Shown here: positions 56,730 through 64,000 of the stretch, in pieces
How the letters are laid out: each line of letters starts with the position of its first letter
How positions within the stretch are numbered: position 1 is the first letter of the stretch
NCBI RefSeq assembly: GCF_024519155.1
Contig: NZ_JANIFJ010000005.1
Coordinates: forward strand, 248,001-312,000
Direction: 5' to 3'
DNA length: 64,000 nt
From: Mangrovibrevibacter kandeliae
Lineage (GTDB): Bacteria > Pseudomonadota > Alphaproteobacteria > Rhizobiales > Rhizobiaceae
Position numbers and translations under genes: made by a program
The notes under the pieces: generated by a model
The model's database searches: none
What the model was told of the DNA's origin: nothing
Seen by the model: the letters and a program-made list of their open reading frames with translations, nothing else

Positions 56730-57454
56730 GCTCCACACAGGGCCCTGGCCCGTTCGAGGTCCTCCGGCGTATCGACGCCGAGCGGCACGGTGTCCACGAT
56801 CCGCGCGTCGATCCGCATCCCCGCCTCCAGCGCCCGAAGCTGCTCCAGCTTCTCGCGCTGTTCGAGCGCCGACGGGCCGAGCGCCACGAAGCGCTCCAGC
56901 GCGGCGCGCCGGTAGGCGTAGAGGCCGACATGGTGGTAGAGCGGCCCCTCGCCCCAGGGCGCGGTCGCGCGGGTGAAGTAGAGGGCCCGCAGCCGCCGGG
57001 CGGCGAGCGGCGCGCCGACGAGCTTGACGACGTTCGGGTTGGTCCTCTCCCCCGCCTCGGTGATCTCGACGCACAGCGTCGCGATGTCGACGGCGGGATC
57101 GGCGAGCGGCGCCAGCGCGGCGGCGATGATTCCCGGATCGATGGTCGGCAGGTCGCCTTGCACGTTCACCACCGTCTCGACCTCCCCATCCGGATCGACC
57201 GCCTGCAGCGCCTCGTAGATGCGGTCGGAGCCGGACTGGTGCTCGACGCGGGTCATCACCGCCTCGAAGCCGCCGGCGCGCACCGCGGCGGCGACGGCGG
57301 GCGTGTCGGTCGCGACGACGACCCGGCCGAGTGCCGCGGCAGTCGCCTGCTCGGCGACACGCAGGATCATCGGCTTGCCGGCGATGTCGGCGAGCGGCTT
57401 GCCGGGCAGGCGGGTCGAGGCCAGCCGGGCGGGAATCAGAACGAGCGTGGACAT
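56726..57454 (-). CDS. kdsB: 3-deoxy-manno-octulosonate cytidylyltransferase
   Basis: A 242-residue enzyme that activates KDO with CTP for lipid A core synthesis. It shows [18 protein letters not shown] (7–24), [15 protein letters not shown] (about 100), [13 protein letters not shown] and the [16 protein letters not shown] block. ATG 57454 gives [11 protein letters not shown]; the longer frame upstream is not conserved. It is the first gene of kdsB–pheA, divergent from the cytochrome gene. Confidence 0.96.
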   Translation of the reverse strand: MSTLVLIPARLASTRLPGKPLADIAGKPMILRVAEQATAAALGRVVVATDTPAVAAAVRAGGFEAVMTRVEHQSGSDRIYEALQAVDPDGEVETVVNVQGDLPTIDPGIIAAALAPLADPAVDIATLCVEITEAGERTNPNVVKLVGAPLAARRLRALYFTRATAPWGEGPLYHHVGLYAYRRAALERFVALGPSALEQREKLEQLRALEAGMRIDARIVDTVPLGVDTPEDLERARALCGA

Positions 57455-57583
57455 CCGGTACCTTTCACCCGGGCGACGATCCGGTTGCCGAAGCCGGTTC
57501 GAAGACTTCCGCAACCGACAGCAAGCCAGCCGAAACACCTGTAAATACGGCGCTTCCAGGCTTGCGCGCGCCTCTTATAGGTG

Positions 57584-57600
57584 TTGCCTTCGCAAGGCAA
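57584..57600 (+). other. short perfect hairpin in the kdsB/cytochrome divergent region
   Basis: TTGCCTT (57584–57590) and AAGGCAA (57594–57600) form a 7-bp stem with a CGC loop, 80 bases before the cytochrome start and just after a TTATAG that could be a -10. It may be part of the 5' leader of the cytochrome mRNA. Its role is unknown. Confidence 0.35.
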
Positions 57601-57680
57601 AAGACCTAGGGTCCGGCGCGTTTTGAGGGAGCTGCGCCGGCCGCATCGCGGGCGGCCTGACGAGGGAGCCGTCCCAGCCT

Positions 57681-58553
57681 ATGGATTCGTTCGAAGTCAA
57701 CAAGATTCTCGGCGCCGTTTTGGGGACGGTCTTCCTGGTGTTCGGCGGCAGTCTCCTCGCCGAAGGTATCTTCCACTCCGAGGTCCCCGAGAAGCCGGGC
57801 TTCGTCGTCGCGGCCGCCGAGGAGGCCGCTCCCGCGGCGGGCGGCGCCGAGGAGACGAAGGAAGAGCCGATCGAGGCGCTTCTGCAGTCGGCCGACGCCA
57901 GCGCCGGCGAGGCGCAGTTCAAGAAGTGCCAGGCCTGCCACGACGGCTCCAAGGGTGGCGCCAACAAAGTCGGCCCGCATCTGTGGGACGTGGTCGGCCG
58001 CCCGATCGCCTCGATCTCGGACTTCAGCTACTCCGCTGCGATGAAGGACTTCTCCAAGGGCGGCGAGGAGCACTGGGACTACGACCACCTCTACTACTTC
58101 CTCGCCAACCCGAAGCAGCGCATCCCCGGCACCGCGATGGGCTTCGCCGGCCTGAAGAAGCCTGAGGACCGCGCCAATCTGATCGCCTACCTGCGCACCC
58201 TCAGCGACAACCCGCAGCCGCTGCCCCCGCCGCCGGCCGAGGGTGCCGACACGGCGGCGCCGGCGGGCGACCAGCCGGCCGCGACTGATCCTTCGACCAC
58301 GACAGACAGCAACGCGGCGGTGCAGGGCGCGGCCACCACAGACACGACCACGACCGGCAACAAGATGGGCACCGCCTCCGAGCCTGCCCCGGCCACCGCA
58401 CCGGCGACCGGCGACACCACGCCGAACGCGCCGCAGCCGGAGGGCCAGCCGGCGGGTGCGCCGACTGCCGGGGACACCAGTGCCCCCGCGGGCGAGGGTG
58501 CGGCTCCGGCGCAACCGGCGCCGGCGCAAGGACAGCCCGCTCCGGCACAGTGA
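57681..58553 (+). CDS. membrane-anchored cytochrome c (CycM/c552 type) with long disordered tail
   Basis: The product has 290 residues. An uncleaved N-terminal anchor (9–29) and an acidic linker precede a class I cytochrome c domain: heme motif C83-x2-C86-H87 and axial Met153 ([13 protein letters not shown]). It carries electrons between the bc1 complex and terminal oxidase. Residues 181–290 form a Pro/Ala/Thr/Gly-rich, probably disordered tail well beyond the usual length of about 185. The kdsB–pheA neighbourhood is typical of Rhizobiales. A strong terminator follows. Confidence 0.93.
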   Translation: MDSFEVNKILGAVLGTVFLVFGGSLLAEGIFHSEVPEKPGFVVAAAEEAAPAAGGAEETKEEPIEALLQSADASAGEAQFKKCQACHDGSKGGANKVGPHLWDVVGRPIASISDFSYSAAMKDFSKGGEEHWDYDHLYYFLANPKQRIPGTAMGFAGLKKPEDRANLIAYLRTLSDNPQPLPPPPAEGADTAAPAGDQPAATDPSTTTDSNAAVQGAATTDTTTTGNKMGTASEPAPATAPATGDTTPNAPQPEGQPAGAPTAGDTSAPAGEGAAPAQPAPAQGQPAPAQ

Positions 58554-58579
58554 AGCGGAGAAGCGCGAAACGACCTGAG

Positions 58580-58610
58580 AAACCGGGCCTTGTGCCCGGT
58601 TTTTTGTTTG
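58580..58610 (+). terminator. rho-independent terminator of the cytochrome c gene
   Basis: AACCGGGC (58581–58588) pairs with GCCCGGTT (58594–58601) around CTTGT, followed by TTTTTTGTTT. This is a textbook intrinsic terminator 27 bases after the stop codon and the clearest one in the window. Confidence 0.95.
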
Positions 58611-58760
58611 GCGGCTGAGCACGTCACCGTCGCGCCGCCTCCCTTACGTGGTTAGACTTTCGGTGGCCGACCCTATGTGATCGAACGAAGGCCACAATGC
58701 CCGGCCCACAATGCCGCCATCGGGTCTTGCGCCGCCCCGCCGACCCGCCGACCCGTCACG

Positions 58761-60713
58761 ATGCGACCGGAGTTCGACTTGACGCTGCCCCTGCGCCCCG
58801 TCCGCCACCTGATCCTCTCACTGCCGCTGTTCCTGGCGCTCGCTCCGCTGCCCACGCCGGCGCAAGCGCAGGATACGCCCTCCGCAACGCCCGCGGCCGC
58901 CCCGGAAGGTCAGGCCGCCGACACCGCGTGGCGCAGCTGGACGTCGCTGATCGGGCCGTCCAAGTACGGCGACGACTTCAAGCGCTACGACTACGTCAAT
59001 CCCGACGCGCCGAAAGGCGGAACCTTCAACTCCGTCGCCGTCGGCTCCTATGACAGCTTCAACCCGTTCATCGTGCGGGGCACACCGGCCGCCGGCCTTC
59101 CGAACTTCGGCGGCGGGCTGCTCTACGACACGCTGATGGAGCAATCGACCGACGAGCCGGCCACCTCGTACGGGCTGGTCGCCGAAGCGGTGCGGTACCC
59201 GGCGGACTACTCGTCGGCGACCTTCCGGCTCAATCCCAAGGCGCGCTGGCACGATGGCCAACCGATCACCGTCGAGGACGTGATCTGGAGCTTCGAAACG
59301 CTGAAGTCGCTGCACCCCCAGTGGGCGTCCTACTACCACAACGTCGTGTCGGCGGAGAAGACCGGCGACAACGAGGTGACCTTCCGCTTCGACCAGGCCA
59401 ACAACCGCGAACTGCCGAACATCATGGGCGATCTCACCGTGCTGCCGAAGCACTGGTGGGAGGGCAAGGATGCTTCGGGCAAGACGCGCGACATCACGCA
59501 GCCGACGCTCGAGCCGCCGCTCGGCTCCGGTCCCTACAAGATCGGCGCCTTCACGCCCGGCTCCAGCATCGACTGGGTCCGGGTGCCGGACTACTGGGCC
59601 GCCGACAACCCGACGCGCGTCGGTCGCTACAACTTCGACACGATGCACTACGTCTATTTCCGCGACTCCAACGCGACCTGGGAAGCGTTCAAGAAGGGCG
59701 GCCTCAGCGACTACAGGATCGAGAACATCTCGCGCCGCTGGGCGCAGGAGTACAACTTCCCGGCCGCCGAGAGCGGCGAGGTGATCCGCAAGACACTCGA
59801 GAGTCACGGCGTCGAGTCGATGCAGGCCTACGTCCTCAACGACCGCCTGCCGAAGTTCTCCGACCCGCGCGTGCGCAAGGCGCTGACTCTCGCCTACAAC
59901 TTCGAGGACATGAACCAGACGCTGTTCTTCGGCCTCTACCAGCGCATCACGAGCTACTGGGCGAACAGCGAACTCGCCGCCGAGGGCCTGCCGTCGGCGG
60001 GCGAGCTGAAGTACCTGGAACCGCTGCGCGGAACGATTCCGGACGAGGTCTTCACCAAGGCGTACACCCTGCCCGACTACAGCCAGCCCAACGCGGAGCG
60101 GAGCTACCTGCGCGAGGCGCTCAGCCTCTTCAAGGAGGCCGGCTACGAGCTGCGCGGCTCCTCGCTCGTCGACGGCCAGACCGGCGAGCCCTTCACCATC
60201 GAGTTCCTCGCCGACGACCCGAGCGACGACCGCGTCCTCTCGCCGTATGCGCGGCAGCTCAATCGCCTCGGCATCAAGACGAACATCCGTGTCGTCGACC
60301 AGAACCAGTACATCGACCGGATGCGCAACTTCGACTTCGAGGCGACCTCGATCAAGTACTATCCGCAGTCCCTCTCGCCTGGGAACGAGCAGCGCGACTT
60401 CTGGTCGAGCGCTGCCGCCGACGCACCCGGCAGCCGCAACTACGCCGGCATCAAGAATCCGGCGGTCGACAAGCTGATCGACGACATCGTGTTTGCACCG
60501 AACCGCGAGGAGCTCGTCTCGGCGACGCGCGCTCTCGATCGGGTGATGCTCTGGAACTACTACGTCGTCCCGCAGTGGTATCTCGGCAAGATCTGGCTCG
60601 CCTACTGGGACAAGTTCGGGATGCCGGACAAGCAGCCGGAATCCTCGGGCATCGATCCCTACTCCTGGTGGATCAAGCAGGCCGGAAGCGACGCGGCCTC
60701 GGCCAAGCCATGA
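58761..60713 (+). CDS. yejA: peptide ABC transporter substrate-binding protein (YejA type), first copy
   Basis: A 650-residue family 5 binding protein with a Sec signal peptide (cleavage near AQAQ, residue 37). Motifs: KRYDYVNPDAPKGGTFNSVAVG, LLYDTLMEQSTDEPATSYGLVAEAV, FRLNPKARWHDGQPITVEDV and IENISRRWAQEYNFPA are characteristic of YejA, which binds oligopeptides and microcin C-like peptide-nucleotides. The stop overlaps the start of the second copy (ATGATGA), so they are coupled. ATG 58761 was chosen because the signal peptide follows it. Confidence 0.92.
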   Translation: MRPEFDLTLPLRPVRHLILSLPLFLALAPLPTPAQAQDTPSATPAAAPEGQAADTAWRSWTSLIGPSKYGDDFKRYDYVNPDAPKGGTFNSVAVGSYDSFNPFIVRGTPAAGLPNFGGGLLYDTLMEQSTDEPATSYGLVAEAVRYPADYSSATFRLNPKARWHDGQPITVEDVIWSFETLKSLHPQWASYYHNVVSAEKTGDNEVTFRFDQANNRELPNIMGDLTVLPKHWWEGKDASGKTRDITQPTLEPPLGSGPYKIGAFTPGSSIDWVRVPDYWAADNPTRVGRYNFDTMHYVYFRDSNATWEAFKKGGLSDYRIENISRRWAQEYNFPAAESGEVIRKTLESHGVESMQAYVLNDRLPKFSDPRVRKALTLAYNFEDMNQTLFFGLYQRITSYWANSELAAEGLPSAGELKYLEPLRGTIPDEVFTKAYTLPDYSQPNAERSYLREALSLFKEAGYELRGSSLVDGQTGEPFTIEFLADDPSDDRVLSPYARQLNRLGIKTNIRVVDQNQYIDRMRNFDFEATSIKYYPQSLSPGNEQRDFWSSAAADAPGSRNYAGIKNPAVDKLIDDIVFAPNREELVSATRALDRVMLWNYYVVPQWYLGKIWLAYWDKFGMPDKQPESSGIDPYSWWIKQAGSDAASAKP

Positions 60714-62581
60714 TGCACCTGCTCAGCCGCCGCCGCTTCGGGCAGCTGGCGCTCGCGACCGGCGCCGGCGCGCTTCTGCCCCGCCTCGCGGCGGCCGACA
60801 TCGCCGCCGACACCCCGCTGCATGCTCTTTCGGTGTTCGGCGACCTGAAATACGGTCCAGGCTACGACGTTCTCGACTACGCGGCGCCGGACGCGCCGGA
60901 TGGTGGCGAGATGAACCTGGCAGTCTCCAACTGGGTGCTCAACCAGTCGCCGTTGACCTTCGACACGCTCAACACCTTCGTGCTGCAAGGCAATGCACCG
61001 CCTCGCATCGAGCTCCTCTACGATTCGCTGATGACCTCGACGCTCGACGAACCGAGCTCCTACTATTGCGCGCTCGCCGAAAGCGTCAGCGTCTCGCCCG
61101 ACAAGAACCGCTTCACCTTCCGGCTGCGGCCGGAGGCTCGCTTTTCGACGGGCGACCCGGTGACGGCAGCCGACGTCGCCTTCAGCTACGAGACCTTCAA
61201 GGTCGATGGCCATCCGAGCCTGCAGGTGGTGCTGCGCACGATGGTCGCGGCGACGGCCGAGGACGAGCGAACCGTCACGATCGCCTTCTCCGGCGAGCAG
61301 AGCCTGCCGGACGCGCTCGACGCCCTCGGCATGCCGATCGTTCCGAAGGCCTTCTTCGACGGCAAGACGTTTGCGCGCACCGGTAGCGAACCCATTCCCG
61401 GCAGCGGCCAGTACGCGATCGGCAACTTCGAGTTCGGCCGGTTCGTCGAATACCGCAGGCGCCCGGACTACTGGGCGAAGGACCTGCCGTTCGCACGTGG
61501 CCTCAACCACTTCGACACGATCCGCATCGACTTCTTCCGTGACCGACAGCCGGCCCTGGAAGCCTTCAAGAAGGGTCTGATCACCTTCCGCGAGGAGTTC
61601 ACCACCAAGGATTGGGCGACCGAGTACGACTTTCCTGCCGTCACTCGGGGCGAGGTGGTGAGGCGCGAGTTCCCCGCCGAGCACCGCCCTCACTTCCAGT
61701 GCTGGGCGCTGAACCAGCGGCGCGAGCGCTTCGCGGACCCGCGCGTGCGGCGCGCGATCAACATGTGCTTCGACTTCGAGTGGACCAACGCCAACCTCCT
61801 GTTCGGCCAGCGCTCGCATTCGCAGTCGCCCTTCGAGGGCTCGGACTTCGTGGCGACGGGCACCCCGTCGCCGGCCGAACTGGAACTGCTCGAACCCCTG
61901 CGCGGCCAGATCCCCGACGCGGTGTTCGGCCCGGTCTGGACCCAGCCGGTGACAGATGGCAGCGGGCGCGACCGCACGGTGCTGCGCGAGGCGCTGCGGC
62001 TGTTCGGCGAGGCCGGCTGGACACAGAAGAACGGCCGGCTCGCCAACGCCGGGGGCGAACCGTTCCAGCTCGAGTTCCTGTCGAACGGCGCAGAGCAGCA
62101 GCGGGTCTACGCCAAGATGTTCGAGACGCTGCGCGCCCTCGGCGTCGACGCCTCGATCCGCCTCGTCGATGCGGCGCAGTATCAGGACCGGATCAACCGC
62201 TTCGACTTCGACATGATCCTCGCGGCTTTCTCGCTCGGCTCGAACCCGACACGCGAGAGCCTGGCGCTGTTCTTCGGCTCGAGCTCGAAGGATCGTCAGG
62301 GCGGCTACAACTATCCGGGCATGGCCGATGCCGGCGTCGACGCGCTGATCGAGCGTGTCGCGGGCGTGACCAGCCGCGAGGAACTGAACACGGTGATGAG
62401 GGCGCTCGACCGTGTGCTGCGGTGGCGGCTCGACTGGCTGCCGAACATCACCTCGCCGGTGCACCGGGCCGCCTACTGGAACGTCTTCGGCTTCAAGGAG
62501 CCGAAACCGGACTATGGCTGGCCGGTCGAATCGCTCTGGTGGTTCGACGAACAGAAGGCGAAGGCGATCGGCCGCGCCTGA
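60710..62581 (+). CDS. peptide ABC transporter substrate-binding protein (YejA type), second copy
   Basis: The 623-residue paralogue of the preceding protein differs in having a twin-arginine-type signal (SRRRFGQLALATGAGALLPR). The same YejA blocks occur: VLDYAAPDAPDGGEMNLAV, LYDSLMTSTLDEPSSYYCALAE, GSGQYAIGNFEFGRFVEYRR and FTTKDWATEYDFPAVTRGEV. Two binding proteins for one importer, one Sec-like and one Tat-like, may widen ligand range. The start is ATG 60710, or 60713 one codon later. Confidence 0.91.
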   Translation: MMHLLSRRRFGQLALATGAGALLPRLAAADIAADTPLHALSVFGDLKYGPGYDVLDYAAPDAPDGGEMNLAVSNWVLNQSPLTFDTLNTFVLQGNAPPRIELLYDSLMTSTLDEPSSYYCALAESVSVSPDKNRFTFRLRPEARFSTGDPVTAADVAFSYETFKVDGHPSLQVVLRTMVAATAEDERTVTIAFSGEQSLPDALDALGMPIVPKAFFDGKTFARTGSEPIPGSGQYAIGNFEFGRFVEYRRRPDYWAKDLPFARGLNHFDTIRIDFFRDRQPALEAFKKGLITFREEFTTKDWATEYDFPAVTRGEVVRREFPAEHRPHFQCWALNQRRERFADPRVRRAINMCFDFEWTNANLLFGQRSHSQSPFEGSDFVATGTPSPAELELLEPLRGQIPDAVFGPVWTQPVTDGSGRDRTVLREALRLFGEAGWTQKNGRLANAGGEPFQLEFLSNGAEQQRVYAKMFETLRALGVDASIRLVDAAQYQDRINRFDFDMILAAFSLGSNPTRESLALFFGSSSKDRQGGYNYPGMADAGVDALIERVAGVTSREELNTVMRALDRVLRWRLDWLPNITSPVHRAAYWNVFGFKEPKPDYGWPVESLWWFDEQKAKAIGRA

Positions 62582-62707
62582 GGCGACGCGTCTGACCGCG
62601 ACGCCATTCGCAACCCGCGGGCGCTTGTGGCACAGTGCCCGCTGCCCGGCCGGCGCTGATTCTCCTTGTGCCGCGCCGCCTTAGACGAGAAGCAGCAGAC
62701 ACCGCTC

Positions 62708-63844
62708 ATGGGCGCCTACATCCTTCGCCGCCTGCTCCTGATGATCCCGACACTGATCGGCATCATGGCGATCTCCTTCGTGGTCATCCAGTTCGCGCCG
62801 GGCGGACCGGTCGAACAGGTGCTGGCCGAACTGCAGGGTCAAGGTGGCGGCGCGGCCGAACGCGTCAGTGGCTCGGGTGCCGATTTCGGCGCGCAGCAAT
62901 CGACGCAAGGCGGCTCGAACTCGGGATATCGCGGCGCGCAGGGGCTCGATCCGGAGTTCATCAAGCGGCTGGAGAAGCAATTCGGCTTCGATAAGCCGCC
63001 GCTCGAGCGCTTCGGCAAGATGCTGTGGGACTATCTGCGCTTCGACTTCGGCGACAGCTACTTCCGCTCCGTCTCGGTGATCGACCTGATCCTGGAAAAG
63101 ATGCCGGTGTCGATCTCGCTTGGCCTGTGGATCACGCTCCTCTCCTACCTGATCTCGATTCCGCTCGGGATCCAGAAGGCGCTGAAGGACGGCTCGGCCT
63201 TCGACGTGTGGACCAGCGGCGTCGTGATCGTCGCCTATGCGATCCCCGGCTTCCTGTTCGCCGTCCTCCTCATCGTCCTCTTCGCCGGCGGCTCCTTCTA
63301 CGACCTGTTCCCGCTGCGCGGGCTCCTGTCCGACAACCTGCACGGCGACTGGTGCGCGCCCTGGGACAACTCGTTCAGCTTCCCGCGCTGCTTCGGCCGC
63401 GTCGTGCCGGACTACTTCTGGCACCTGACGCTGCCGCTGATCGCGCTGTCGCTCTCGGCCTTCGCCACGACCACGCTGCTGACGAAGAACTCCTTCCTCG
63501 ACGAGATCCGCAAGCAGTACGTCACCACGGCCCGGGCGAAGGGGTTGACCGAGCGGCGCGTCCTCTACGGCCACGTCTTCCGCAACGCCATGCTGATCAT
63601 CGTCGCCGGCTTTCCGGGCGCCTTCATCTCGGCCTTCTTCACCGGCTCGCTGCTGATCGAGACGATCTTCTCGCTGGACGGCCTCGGCCTGCTCGGCTTC
63701 GAGAGCATCTACAAGCGCGATTACCCCGTGGTCTTCGCGACGCTCTACATCTTCTCGCTGATCGGACTTCTCACGAGCCTGATCTCCGACCTCACCTACA
63801 CCTGGATCGATCCCCGGATCGACTTCGAGCGGCGGGAGGTCTGA
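62708..63844 (+). CDS. yejB: peptide ABC transporter permease (YejB)
   Basis: A 378-residue OppB-type inner-membrane protein with six helices. A Gly/Ser/Gln-rich insertion (about 43–75) after helix 1 and then [23 protein letters not shown] are typical of YejB. The EAA loop is [20 protein letters not shown] (about 277–296), and it ends with [16 protein letters not shown]. It lies 126 bases after the second binding-protein gene, two bases before yejE. Confidence 0.95.
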   Translation: MGAYILRRLLLMIPTLIGIMAISFVVIQFAPGGPVEQVLAELQGQGGGAAERVSGSGADFGAQQSTQGGSNSGYRGAQGLDPEFIKRLEKQFGFDKPPLERFGKMLWDYLRFDFGDSYFRSVSVIDLILEKMPVSISLGLWITLLSYLISIPLGIQKALKDGSAFDVWTSGVVIVAYAIPGFLFAVLLIVLFAGGSFYDLFPLRGLLSDNLHGDWCAPWDNSFSFPRCFGRVVPDYFWHLTLPLIALSLSAFATTTLLTKNSFLDEIRKQYVTTARAKGLTERRVLYGHVFRNAMLIIVAGFPGAFISAFFTGSLLIETIFSLDGLGLLGFESIYKRDYPVVFATLYIFSLIGLLTSLISDLTYTWIDPRIDFERREV

Positions 63845-63845
63845 G

Positions 63846-64000
63846 ATGGACACGATCCGCGACGCCGACCGGCCGCAGGAACTCGAGGCCCGCGACACGG
63901 CACTCGACGAGGCGGCCGGGCTCGGCCAGTTGTCGCCCGAGCCGAGCCGACCGCCGCGCCTGTCGCCGCTCAACCAGCGGCGCTGGCGCAACTTCAGGGC
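63846..64000 (+). CDS. yejE: peptide ABC transporter permease (YejE), 5' part only
   Basis: ATG at 63846 begins a frame open to the right edge (51 codons). The ...PSRPPRLSPLNQRRWRNFR segment is the typical cytoplasmic lead-in before helix 1 of YejE. It follows yejB by one base. The ATPase yejF is expected beyond the window. Confidence 0.88.
   Translation, partial: MDTIRDADRPQELEARDTALDEAAGLGQLSPEPSRPPRLSPLNQRRWRNFR

Overview
The window is high-GC chromosomal DNA from an alphaproteobacterium, most likely of the order Hyphomicrobiales (Rhizobiales). I base this on housekeeping synteny and on family flavour: an HWE-type histidine kinase; the dapD–dapE and truA–fmt–def neighbourhoods; dnaX–ybaB–recR next to a small SRP RNA; a membrane-anchored CycM-like cytochrome c next to kdsB–pheA; a DnaX that lacks the zinc-module cysteines; and a yej-type peptide transporter. 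I see no rRNA, tRNA, CRISPR array, insertion sequence or prophage.

Layout. From 1 to 8.5 kb there are small unknown proteins, an MFS transporter, a degenerate receiver protein downstream of an HWE kinase, a glycerate 2-kinase, an outer-membrane barrel, a histidine phosphatase and argB. From 8.5 to 19.2 kb there is a divergent GIY-YIG/DUF2239 pair with overlapping promoters, a HAD pyrimidine nucleotidase, a LOG-family protein, lysine/peptidoglycan genes (dapD, dapE) with a lipoprotein transglycosylase, the tRNA and protein N-terminus genes truA–fmt–def, and rmuC. From 19.4 to 30.8 kb there is a peptidoglycan-binding serine protease, an ABC-2 exporter, a GGDEF–EAL protein, an MltB-like transglycosylase, recR–ybaB–dnaX, the SRP RNA gene ffs, and a HIT–NudC pair.

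The accessory part is 30.8–54.7 kb, a catabolic island. Two transcription units diverge from about 35.5 kb. The left one encodes two Gfo/Idh/MocA oxidoreductases, a DUF993 TIM-barrel protein and a sugar isomerase-like protein. The right one encodes a complete sugar-type ABC importer with two more Gfo/Idh/MocA enzymes. A second, paralogous solute-binding protein without its own permeases follows at 42–43.5 kb. It diverges from a LacI regulator that leads an operon of a DUF2264 protein, a D-2-hydroxyacid dehydrogenase, a second isomerase-like protein and an M24 peptidase-like protein. Next comes an NMT1-type ABC importer with an enolase-superfamily enzyme and a TetR regulator. Short inverted repeats of the form TAACY-N4-RRTTA sit at TTGACA promoters upstream of three of these units, which suggests that one regulator ties them together. 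The LacI intergenic region has its own cluster of TTTGC/GCAAA palindromes.

From 54.7 to 64 kb there is a decayed fragment that may derive from a carbohydrate kinase, bluB, kdsB–pheA, the cytochrome c gene with a strong rho-independent terminator, and the start of a yejAA'BE peptide-importer operon that runs off the right edge.

The biological inference I consider most worth following is that the island imports and dismantles an unidentified glycoside or acidic sugar by an oxidation-based (keto-sugar) route. No substrate can be read from the sequence.
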